A stretch of DNA of 64,000 nucleotides from positions 1,960,001-2,024,000 of the forward strand of contig JAQISU010000251.1 of assembly GCA_029339505.1 (NCBI GenBank), read 5' to 3'. Both the position numbers and the translations under genes were made by a program. The notes beneath the pieces were generated by a model that saw only the letters and a list, made by a program, of their open reading frames with translations, was not told the DNA's origin and searched no databases. This DNA comes from Unio delphinus (Eukaryota > Mollusca > Bivalvia > Unionida > Unionidae). Shown piece after piece: positions 53,181 through 62,267 of this stretch (positions are counted from its first letter, which is position 1; the number at the start of each line of letters is the position of its first letter).

Positions 53181-56100
53181 ATGAAGGAATTAAGGAAAAC
53201 GCCTTCGAAAAATGCTGAATTCAATGCTGATAAGGAGTTTAAGAGATTGTTGAAAATCAATCCTAAATTTAATATCGATAGACCCAAAAAACGTCCAAGA
53301 GACGGAAACATGAAGGAGTTTAAGAGTTTATTAAAAATTAGTCCTAGATTTAATCTCGATAAACCAAAAAAACGTCCAATAGACGGAAATATGAAAGAGT
53401 TTAAGAGATTATTGAAAATCAATCCTAAATTTAATCTCGATAAACCAAAAAGACGTAACAAGAGATTATTGAAAATCAATCCTAAATTTAATCTCGATAA
53501 ACCCCAAAAACGTCCAATAGACGGAAATATGAAAGAGTTTAAGAGATTATTGAAAATCAATCCTAAATTTAATCTCGATAAACCAAAAAAAACGTCCAAG
53601 AAATTACCCTGGAAAGATGCTCAATTCAATCTCGATATGGTTTCTAATACACCAAAGAATACAATTCTTGATAAAGCCATGATTAGTAAAATCAGAGATT
53701 GTTTTAATGAATTTAAGCGTGATGGAGCATCTTATTGTTGGTCAACATTTCGAATTGATGGTGTTGTTGACGCTACCATGAATGATGAAAAAGCAGCAGT
53801 GATAATTTCACGTGTTGGGGAAAAACGGTATTTTTTCCGAATCAAATTCATTATCGAAGTCGATGGCAAATGGATTATTAAGGATAAATTTGAACCAATC
53901 CTCAAGAATAAAAAAGCTGTCATTGTGAGTAGAGATTCCAAACCAGGGATTCTAACCGGCATTGATAAGCCATACTACGAAAGATCTTATCCCGTAACAG
54001 CAATGGTTTATGGGATATATCCGTTAAATGATAAACCCGATATCGCAAAACTAGCTCCCATGAAATATTCGTCAGGGCTTAATTGTGTAGCAGAACGAAT
54101 AATAGAACACTTCACAAATGCATCCCGAGGAAATAAACTAACTGATCTGCGACGTAGGAAAATAACCGAGTGGGAACTGACAGTGAAACAGCATGGTGCA
54201 AAGATTTCTGATATAGCTAAATTAGAAACATCATTAAGATTTCCAATAACAGTTATGACGATAACGGGAGAGGTTTTATACGAACCGAAATATAGCAAAA
54301 ATGGAGCACCAATACAGATTATTGATCATAACAAACACGCGTGGACACCTGCGGTAACAATATTTCCACGAGAACGAACCGTGAAATATATCCCTAAGGA
54401 GTTCGTCGGGGATATTTTCTATGAAGAGAGATTATTCGATGCTATTCATGCGTTGTGTAAGGATGATCCTGTGTCAGTGTGGTTACTTAGAAGTGATGAA
54501 GAATTCGATCAATTTGTAAAACCAAATGGTGAATTATATCGCATTGAAGAATTAGATAACAGAATGAGAAAAATCGCTAGTGATTTTTCACCGGAGAATT
54601 CCAATGAAAAACTACTCACGGATAGTTTTACTATTCCATCAGTGGTAGCTCACTTCGCAAGAGAAAAAAACTCATGGCGTCCAACACGAAATGATTTTCT
54701 CGAGGATGTTAAATTGAGTTGCGTCGAATTTGGTCATGGAGGACTGTGAAATACGAAATACTCACGTGATGGTATGATTTCAATTGATATATCCGCGTGT
54801 TATCCCGGAAGTTTTCTCGGGTATGGGGAATGCGCTGAGTACTTCAAACGATTTGGACACCCCACGCATGAAATGACTCGTGTTGCGATTAATGGACCAT
54901 TACCTGATTTTGATTTAACCGGATTCGCTCGTGTGATATCATTTGAATTAGCTACAGGGTTACATCCGTGTAGTTATGTTTGGCTCGGTAGACACCTATC
55001 TGAAAAACACTGGATGCCAATAGTGCTATTGAGATATATGATTGATTGTGGTATGCTAATATCGTTGATTGTTTCCGAGGCTATTATATGCTATCAAGCT
55101 CAGAAAGAAGTTTGGCTACCACAACCCAATCTAGATAGAATAATCAACGAACTACGAAAACAGTTTCCAGATTTCAGTGAAGAAGAAATCATAAATTGGT
55201 CTAAGAAGTTATTTGAAATTAAAAAAGAACAAGCAAAAGATCTCGGAAGAAGAATAATCGGTAAATTTACCCAGGGTGGACGATACGACAACGCAAAATA
55301 CTCTTCGCGGTGGATCATAGATGTCGCTGAATACGATTTTATTGTAGCGGATTTAATGAAACAGGGAAAACTTGTATCCCGTAAGGATGCTTTTCTATCC
55401 AATGGTGAGAAATTAGGTACGGTTGTTACCTACTGTGATGGATATAACTCCCAGTACACACATTTGAGAAGTTCAATGCTAGCCTATGCTTCTATTAATC
55501 TATTTTCGATGATAAATAGATTTCCTAATACCGCGGTTAGAGTGGCCACTGATTCGATGTATATACACAATAAGTACAAATCAGCTGTAGCGGCATTCAC
55601 AGATCCCGAAGAAAATTGGGGGCGTTGGCGATTTAAAAAAGAGATGCTACATGAGTATTGTGAATCCGCAGACGTTGCCATGGATGATAAATATATTTGT
55701 TGTAACCGTATTGAAATTCAATCAGAACTTTCTAATGCACCACCGGTATCTGATCCAATCTGTAGATACAAGACAGTTTATTTAAACGGTTGTGGTGGGT
55801 CAGGAAAGACAACTCGTGCAATTGAATTATTTCGTTGTGGAAACGCTAGCGTTTCTAACATGATTGTGCTAACACCGACTCATAGACTCGCCAGAGAGAT
55901 GATACAACGAGGGGTAAATGCTTGCACTTATCACAGCTTCTTTCGATGGAAAGGTGACAAATGGACTCCTGAGCGTATGGGTGATAAATTCATTCCTGAA
56001 ATCATAATTTGGGATGAAATATGCACAGTGTCATTAGATGTATTAAAAACATTTCTTGAGTGGTTGTTAAACAAAAACACAAAAGTCGTCATGTGCGGGG

Positions 56101-57035
56101 ATCACGGCCAACCACCACCATTTGTCGGTGCATCTCCACATGAATGGCTAAAGGGTTTTGTAGACTATTATGAAGAAATCACCACTGATTATAGATCACT
56201 TGATGAACGATTACGCGAGTTCAAAGCGCTAATTAGATTACAACCGGATAGAATCCAATGCGAAATAGCGCGTGAAGTGATTTCAGAAACTCCAATGAAT
56301 GATTTCTGGGAAACATGGAGACCAAACGATTTGATCATTGCAAGTAGAAAAATAGTCAGGGACACACTTCAAATGAAGTTATTTGAATTGCATAAAGAAA
56401 AATTTGCAACGCTTCCAGTACCCCTTTGTTATAGGCCATCGGATACACGAAAACAGAATATTGAAGTTGATATTCCAGGACAGAATGAAAAACAAATTCT
56501 GGTATTAAATGATATTGTGCTGGTTGATATCAATGTCGTTGAAGATGCATTGCGTGCTAATAAATCCCCGTGGACGCTAGGATACGCAGCAACAATACAC
56601 TCTTCACAGGGATTGACTATATCGAATACAATTGTTTGGATGGTGGATAATCACATCGAATGGTCGAATTTAATCTATCTCGCAGTATCCAGAGTACGAA
56701 ACATAAATCAACTTCGAAGAGTTGTTTTCGATGATAATGACACAACAATAAGTGATATTGATGTTAGCATCATTAATAAAAAACTCTCCGGTTACAAACA
56801 ACAGGACAAAAAAAAAAAACAACGAGAATTTGATATTGATGCTGAACTAATAATCACTTTGAAGAAACAACAGAATAATCACTGCGCGAGTTGCAATTGT
56901 ATAATGCGTTGGCAGTATTCGGATAAGGATCCTCGCCAATTCACCGTAGACAGAAAAAATAACAATCTCGGTCATGTCAGAAATAATGTGATGTTGACTT
57001 GTCTTGAGTGCAATAGACGCAACGGTGCTAGTTAA
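53181..57035 (+). pseudogene. PolB: PolB-SF1 helicase-HNH fusion with one in-frame TGA
   Basis: From the ATG at 53181 the frame is open to TGA at 54747-54749 (a Trp codon in A), then continues in the same frame to 57035. Five N-terminal repeat units (KRLLKINPKFNLDKPKKR) are in frame here, unlike A. After the stop come motif A (DISACYPGSF), GRRIIGKFTQGG, VATDSMYIH, Walker A GCGGSGKTT, WDEIC, GDHGQPPPF, HSSQGLT and the HNH module. Stop read-through, a downstream start at 54774 or an inactive gene are all possible. The last ~240 bp are almost identical to A, while the rest has diverged. Confidence 0.9.
55840..55855. repeat. 16-bp palindrome inside the helicase
   Basis: GAAACGCTAGCGTTTC at the same codons as 10597-10612 in copy A, read NASVS. 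Confidence 0.9.
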
Positions 57036-57990
57036 GACCATGCGGTGGCAATTGAGTATCATCGGGAATCACTTGTAGTTGTTGTCGAGTAAAACCCCGC
57101 TGAGGGGCAGTTGAATCCAGTTTATAGACTGGAGGTCTACCAGTTGATCGTGTTATACTAGATATCTTATGCGTAGTGACGCTCCAAATAGGATCAGTAG
57201 CCCTTTTTCTACCCCCTTCAAGCTCTCCTGGTTCGTATAAGTACCTCACAATGACACTACTACCAAGAATTGGTTGGGAAACGCTAGCGTTTCTAGGGAA
57301 ATCTTTTTGTGATTGTACGGGTATTGACTTCTTTTTAATCGCGTTGATAGGTTTCATGTTGATTGTTCTAGTAATCTCGTTATTCAGTGCAGTAATCACA
57401 GATGGTAATCTTTTAACCCATTCACTGGATCGCTTTTCTTGAATGAATTCTTTTGCGTATTGATATCCAAATAACCGCTCAGCAATCGTCCGATTAAATC
57501 GTTCTACAATGGCCTGATCGCGATGTAGCGCAGTATGCCCTCGTCGTATGGTGACATTATGATGTTTCATTGTAGATAACACTGCACCCTGAAATTCCTT
57601 GCCAGGATCAACTTGTAACAGATTTGGCCAGTGCAGAGGACCTCGTCGATAAATCCTTTCAAATGCAGAAGCGACTTCAGTGGCTGATTTTGTTTTTAAC
57701 GGTTCTGCTTCTTTGTATCGACTTGCAATATCAACTACGGTTAACGCGTATTTGTAACCACGATCATGTGGCAGAAATAATATATCAGCCTGATGAACTT
57801 CATTAGGAGCGGTCACATCAAAATGCGAGAATTGAATTTGTTTAGGCGGTGGTAGATAAATTTGCCATAGTGCCTGTTTGGATAACCAATTAGCCGCAGT
57901 GGTTTTTTTCACTTTTGCAGCTCTAGCGAGTTTATTGATTGCAGCGTTACCCCTCCAGTATCCCCTCGGAGAATAATAAATTGATTCCAT
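57028..57990 (-). CDS. INT: Polinton integrase (DD35E)
   Basis: 320 aa from MESIYYSPRG at 57990; intact. The DDE residues lie in VHQADILFLP, LLQVDPGKEF and QAIVERFNR. The C-terminal tail matches A except for an insertion carrying RNASVS, encoded by the 16-bp palindrome at 57278. The gene is convergent with the polymerase and overlaps it by 8 bp. Since the copy C ends are identical and this gene is open, C may have been self-mobile recently. Confidence 0.94.
   Translation of the reverse strand: MESIYYSPRGYWRGNAAINKLARAAKVKKTTAANWLSKQALWQIYLPPPKQIQFSHFDVTAPNEVHQADILFLPHDRGYKYALTVVDIASRYKEAEPLKTKSATEVASAFERIYRRGPLHWPNLLQVDPGKEFQGAVLSTMKHHNVTIRRGHTALHRDQAIVERFNRTIAERLFGYQYAKEFIQEKRSSEWVKRLPSVITALNNEITRTINMKPINAIKKKSIPVQSQKDFPRNASVSQPILGSSVIVRYLYEPGELEGGRKRATDPIWSVTTHKISSITRSTGRPPVYKLDSTAPQRGFTRQQLQVIPDDTQLPPHGLN
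57278..57293. repeat. 16-bp palindrome inserted in the integrase tail
   Basis: GAAACGCTAGCGTTTC, absent from the homologous site in A (around 12055). It adds codons in frame, read NASVS on the coding (minus) strand. Confidence 0.92.
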
Positions 57991-57994
57991 ATTA

Positions 57995-58353
57995 TTAATT
58001 ACCAGCACCTAACATCAATTTACTTTTCATAGCCGATTTTATCAAAAATGAAGACAATTTTTCTTTGAAGGATTTATCAGGAATAGCATTTAACGCATGA
58101 ATTAATTTCACATCTGCTAGATGCCTGTGTTGCAGATTGCTGCTTTTATAAGCAACATCATGAAGGTGACAGGCCTTATCAATGGCGTTTATTGGTTCTT
58201 CACCGGGGTTGGGTTGATTTTGATTATTGAGTCTGATATCAAGTCTGGTTCCCGGTCCACAGTAGCTATATCCTGGAAGGTGCTTTTCTCCGGGGTACTT
58301 TGCCCATGGGGTTCCAGGGAGCTTTGCCAATTTGGCTGCGATATCACCTCCTC
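57995..58353 (-). CDS. Parvovirus-type phospholipase A2 frame without an AUG
   Basis: Equivalent to 12758-13116. It has the YCGPGT calcium-loop motif, the His-Asp pair in DKACHLHDVAY and the Lys-rich helical tail. No ATG lies before the PLA2 core; a TTG codon at 58330 is the only alternative start noticed. The frame is open upstream through the T9 run (58355-58363) into the zinc-ribbon gene in the -1 phase. The stop lies 4 bp before the integrase ATG. Confidence 0.82.
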
Positions 58354-58512
58354 GTTTTTTTTTAAATCAGATTTCATAGACACAAATCTAAATTTCTTTG
58401 TACCACATTGCACGCATTTACCAGAAAGCGCTGATCGGTTATTTTTAGTTGTAACCGTCGTCACATCATCTGTGCCAGTACGCGTTTTACACTTCACACA
58501 ATATAGATCCAT
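58189..58512 (-). CDS. Zinc-ribbon protein, probable leader of PLA2
   Basis: 107 aa in the zero frame, but only the first ~50 residues (MDLYCVKC, LSGKCVQCGTKKFRFV) match A. After the slip site the zero-frame tail (to 58189) is antisense-like filler and has no counterpart in A, where the frame stops after nine codons. This supports the view that the biologically relevant extension is the -1 frame, PLA2. The start is 5 bp from the ATPase ATG. Confidence 0.75.
   Translation of the reverse strand: MDLYCVKCKTRTGTDDVTTVTTKNNRSALSGKCVQCGTKKFRFVSMKSDLKKNEEVISQPNWQSSLEPHGQSTPEKSTFQDIATVDREPDLISDSIIKINPTPVKNQ
58354..58360 (-). promoter_or_regulatory. Canonical -1 frameshift heptamer A-AAA-AAC
   Basis: On the minus strand, in the zinc-ribbon frame, the codons are TTA AAA AAA AAC, as in copy A (13117-13123), although the codons just upstream differ between the copies. 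Confidence 0.6.
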
Positions 58513-58517
58513 AATTT

Positions 58518-59189
58518 ATGTATAGAAATATGGATATAATTGATTTTTCAGCGACTAAAACAAGAGAACCAATTAAGCATCATGCAGCGCTACCAAACTC
58601 TATCCGGATGATTATAATCGGGCCATCTGGATCCGGTAAAACGCAATTGTTGCTCAATTTAATAATGAGATGGATGAAGTGGGATAAGTTGTATTTAATT
58701 GCCCATAGCGTAGATGATCAACGATGTTATGAAGTGTTAAAGGATTTTAACGAGAATGCATCAGAAATTAAGGGTGAGAACGCCATTGATTTTATAACCG
58801 ATATCGATGAAGCACCGAGTATTGATGATATTGATGGAGATATTAACAATTTAGTCGTATACGACGATATAATGTTGGATAAACAAAAGAATCCTGCTAG
58901 AATATTTTCCCGTGGGCGTCACAAAAACACTGACGTGATATATGTCACTCAACGCTACACTCAGGTTCCAAAAGTGATCAGAGATAACTGCAATTTATTG
59001 TCTGTATTCAACGGAGTTGATACTCATACGCTACGAAATATTTGGCAGACATGGTGTTCTGATATGGACTTCAATCAATTTAGAGATTTCTTTAGTCATG
59101 CTCAGTCGACTCCGCACGGATTCGCAACAATAAATTTACATGATCCTCGGACACGATATCGTATCGGACTGGATCAAATATTCGGTTAA
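58518..59189 (+). CDS. ATPase: Genome-packaging ATPase (FtsK-HerA / A32-like)
   Basis: 223 aa, intact. Walker A IGPSGSGKT, Walker B LVVYDD, the RIFSRGRHKNTDVIYVTQRY stretch and the DPRTRYRIGLDQIFG end are all as in A. It ends 42 bp before the right terminal repeat. Divergent from the zinc-ribbon gene with a 5-bp gap between start codons. Confidence 0.93.
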   Translation: MYRNMDIIDFSATKTREPIKHHAALPNSIRMIIIGPSGSGKTQLLLNLIMRWMKWDKLYLIAHSVDDQRCYEVLKDFNENASEIKGENAIDFITDIDEAPSIDDIDGDINNLVVYDDIMLDKQKNPARIFSRGRHKNTDVIYVTQRYTQVPKVIRDNCNLLSVFNGVDTHTLRNIWQTWCSDMDFNQFRDFFSHAQSTPHGFATINLHDPRTRYRIGLDQIFG

Positions 59190-59231
59190 AATCATTTTAT
59201 TATTTTTATTAACCCAGTGATGAAATCACTA

Positions 59232-59459
59232 AGCAGCAGAGAGGGTGGATGACAACAAGTTGCGACCAAAATTGATTAAAAAATCGTTTTCATTTTTTTA
59301 GTTAAAATGATTTCGTAGGGAGATTTCAATCAATTTTTTGTCTGAAAACGTTGTAGGGTTCGCCTTTTTTTGGTTAAAATAAGATTATAAGACGGCTCGT
59401 TTTAGGATTTCAATCAAATTTTGTCTAAAAACGTTGTAGGATTCACCCTCTCTGCTGCT
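59232..59459. repeat. Right 228-bp terminal inverted repeat of Polinton C
   Basis: Exact reverse complement of 44230-44457 by eye, ending CTCTCTGCTGCT at 59459, followed by CCTTT. Its inner edge (59232) also starts AGCAGCAGAGAGGG. Confidence 0.95.
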
Positions 59460-60850
59460 CCTTTCATTCACTCAGTGTGAAATATTTTTATTTTTGATTC
59501 AGTGTGAAATATTTTTATTTTTTATTCAGTGTGAAATATTTTTTTTTGCTGTGAAATATTTTTATTTTTATTCAGTGTGAAATATTTTTTATTGCTGTGA
59601 AATATTTTTATTTTTTTTCAGTGTGTGTGAAATACCTTTCATTCGCTGTGTGTGAAATACCTCTCATTCGCTGTGTGTGAAATATTTTTTATTCAGTGTG
59701 AAATATTTTTTATTGCTTTGAAATATTTTTATTTTTTATTCAGTGTGAAATATTTTTTATTGCTGTGAAATATTTTTATTTTTTATTCAGTGTGAAATAT
59801 TTTTTATTGCTGTGAAATATTTTTTTTTTATTCAGTGTGAAATATTTTCATTCCGTGTGAAATATTTTTATTTTTTATTCAGTGTGTGTGAAATACCTTT
59901 CATTCGCTGTGTGTGAAATACCTTTCATTCACTGTGTGTGAAATACCTTTCATTCGCTGTGTGTGAAATACCTTTCATTCACTGTGTGTGAAATACCTTT
60001 CATTCGCTGTGTGTAAAATATTTTTATTTTTTATTCAGTGTGCAATACCTTTCATTCACTGTGTGTGAAATACCTTTCATTCACTGTGTGTGAAATACCT
60101 TTCATTCGCTGTGTGTGAAATACCTTTCATTCACTGTGTGTGAAATGTGAAATATTTTTATTTTTTATTGCTGTGTGTGAAATACCTTTCATTCGCTGTG
60201 TGTGAAATATTTTTTATTGCTGTGAAATATTTTTATTTTTCATTCAGTGTAAAGTATTTTTTATTGCTGTGAAATATTTTTATTTTTTATTCAGTGTGAA
60301 ATATTTTTTATTGCAGTGAAATATTTTTATTTTTTATTCAGTGTGAAATATTTTTTTTTATTCAGTGTCAAATAATTTTCATTCGCTGTGTGTGAAATGT
60401 GAAATTATCGATTTTTTATTCCGTGTGAAATACCTTTCATTCCCTGTGTGTGAAATACCTTTCAATCGCTGTGAAATATTTTTATTTTGTTATTCAGTGT
60501 GAAATATTCTTATTTTTTATTAAGTGTGAAATATTTTTTATTCAGTGTGAAATTTTTTTTATTTTTTATTCAGTGTGAAATATTTTTTATTGCTGTGAAA
60601 TATTTTTATTTTTTATTCAGTGTGAAATATTTTCATTCAGTGTGAAATATTTTTATTTTTCATTCAGTGTGAAATATTTTTATTGCTGTGAAATATTATT
60701 ATTTTTTATTCAGTGTGAAATATTTTTCATTCAGTGTGAAATATTTTTTATTGCTGTGAAATGTGAAATATTTTTTATTGCTGTGAAATATTTTTATTTT
60801 TTATTCAGTGTGAAATATTTTATTTTTTATTCAGTGTGAAATATTTTCAC
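59460..60850. repeat. Tandem array in Polinton B, right part (~1.4 kb)
   Basis: Degenerate repeats of two kinds: TTCAGTGTGAAATATTTTT with T-rich spacers, and a 25-bp type TTCGCTGTGTGTGAAATACC. It is continuous with 43889-44229 if Polinton C is removed, for about 1.7 kb in total. It occupies the spacer between the virion block and the HNH cluster. No spaced unique spacers, so not a CRISPR array. Confidence 0.95.
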
Positions 60851-60871
60851 TAATTTTTTGACATTTCCCTT

Positions 60872-60925
60872 GAGGGTCGATCAATCAAAAAAATCTCTTT
60901 GAGGGTCGATCAATCAAAAAATGAC
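60872..60925. repeat. Iteron-like repeats, copy B
   Basis: Two copies of TTGAGGGTCGATCAATCAAA at the same map position as in A and C, between the array and the small gene. Confidence 0.5.
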
Positions 60926-60966
60926 AAAATCTCTTTGAGATTTTACGGTCAAGTAGACAATTTCGG

Positions 60967-61323
60967 TCAAAATCGTTCATTTTCTTGAATTAACGCTCGT
61001 ATGTTTCTAACTTTAGAATTAATATCCCTTTTCAATTCGTATTCCCTACCCAATTCTTTTCGTATTTCTTCCACGATAGTAAATAACGGGACAAACACAC
61101 TTACGTCACTGGAAAATGTAAGAGAGACCCGAATAGAATTCTGAATTCTTTTGATAAGCGCGTACTTCTTTGGTAGCATATACTTGTTAGTGCTAACCCC
61201 GTATTCTATATCCTGAAAATCTGACATGGTTTGATCAGGATTCAACCCATTTGATAGTTTGATATCCTTACTTTTCAATTTTAGAATTTCATCAATAATG
61301 CTATTCATTTTTTCAGAATTCAT
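60967..61323 (-). CDS. Small conserved Polinton protein
   Basis: 118 aa from MNSEKMNSI at 61323. The longer upstream start used in C is lost here by a frameshift, but the TAATG overlap with the HNH-gene region is still visible at about 61365. It has EYGVSTNKYMLPKKYALIKR and the NIRALIQENERF end. No recognised domain. Confidence 0.6.
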   Translation of the reverse strand: MNSEKMNSIIDEILKLKSKDIKLSNGLNPDQTMSDFQDIEYGVSTNKYMLPKKYALIKRIQNSIRVSLTFSSDVSVFVPLFTIVEEIRKELGREYELKRDINSKVRNIRALIQENERF

Positions 61324-61376
61324 CTTCTATAACAATTATATACTTCTAAATGAAAAATATGACGCATTAAACATAA

Positions 61377-61865
61377 CTAAATTGAATTTTTTGTCCGTTC
61401 TTTTTTTGAAACCGCCGTATTGGTTATTCCCGATGCAACTTTTCGTACTGACGGTTCACAAATAATGAAATATTTTCCGGCTTCATTCATGGATGAAAAT
61501 ACTTTTTCTTCGTTAGTTACCGTATTAAAAGATTTCACAGGTCTCTTCCTAACCGTTTTGCAAGTACCAGTCTTTCCTTGTTTGGTATTCTCACTCTGTG
61601 TAATAGCTTGCAGATTTGATAAGGAATTATTCTTTGGATTAGAATCGATATGATCAATAACAGAACCATCCTTGATCAATCCATTGTGACATTCATACAC
61701 TATTCTGTGATTGAGATAAGTTTTCTTTCCCCCAACAGTAAACACCAAATACCCCATACCATTGTCAGCACCAATAGGTTTCTTCAGTCTACGGTTTCTC
61801 ACAATACCATCACTGGATGGTTCATAATTTGTAATCACAGGGTGCGGTCTGAATTCTTGGTTCAT
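61377..61865 (-). CDS. HNH endonuclease with NUMOD-like flanks
   Basis: 162 aa. PVITNYEPSSDGIVRNRRLKK start, HNH_3 core with VIDHIDSNPKNNSLSNLQAIT, and an HTH-type C-terminus (SMNEAGKYFIICEPSVRKVA). The last ~10 residues differ from A and C because of a small shift after SKK. The core is intact although most of B is decayed. Confidence 0.8.
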   Translation of the reverse strand: MNQEFRPHPVITNYEPSSDGIVRNRRLKKPIGADNGMGYLVFTVGGKKTYLNHRIVYECHNGLIKDGSVIDHIDSNPKNNSLSNLQAITQSENTKQGKTGTCKTVRKRPVKSFNTVTNEEKVFSSMNEAGKYFIICEPSVRKVASGITNTAVSKKERTKNSI

Positions 61866-61940
61866 TTGTATACTAATACTATTTGTCTAATTCACTGTTT
61901 GGTCTAAAAATAAATCTTTCAATGTAGTCTTGAGGAGTTC

Positions 61941-62243
61941 TTATGATTTTATCCTTGATACTGACTTTGTCAGTGTCAGAGTCAGAATATTTATGGAGTT
62001 TTTAACTCTATTGTCATAATAACGCTTCAACTCCCTGTATCGTTTGCCACCACAACCAATACACAATTGTGATTTTCCCCTAACCCCAACCCCACATCGT
62101 ACGCAAGGTAACGGACCATTGCTTCCACGTCGAAAACTTTGCATATGATACCCACAGAACTCCTTTCTGCATGATTTGTTACAAGGGGTCACTGATCCAA
62201 TCATGAGCCATTTACAATGATTCATTATAGATAAATCTTTCAT
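61941..62243 (-). pseudogene. Cys/His-rich zinc-binding protein, truncated
   Basis: 100 codons. The two Cys clusters and the RELKRYYDNR stretch are kept, then a shift replaces the C-terminal third seen in A and C (RTPQDYIERF), whose DNA is still present at about 61915-61960. The ATG lies in the CATTTAAATG palindrome (62241-62250). Confidence 0.6.
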
Positions 62244-62267
62244 TTAAATGCTTGTTTTAATTATAGT

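Larger units (their letters stand above)
44230..59459. mobile_element. Polinton/Maverick copy C, complete, nested in copy B
   Basis: 15230 bp with identical 228-bp terminal inverted repeats, flanked by CCTTT on both sides (44225-44229 and 59460-59464). Copies of one B array lie on each side, so it inserted in the array. All family genes are present in the same order as A. Breaks: two stops in the first structural gene, one frameshift each in the capsid and coiled-coil genes, a late shift in the protease and one TGA in the polymerase. Integrase, ATPase, fibre, small hydrophobic, HNH and zinc-finger genes are open. Identical ends with several breaks suggest recent movement, perhaps aided in trans, or sequence errors at homopolymers. 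Confidence 0.96.

Noticed and set aside
59460..60850. Possible CRISPR array or satellite-coded protein
   Set aside because: The units are directly joined and degenerate without unique spacers, and the KYFYFLFS frames are repeat artefacts.
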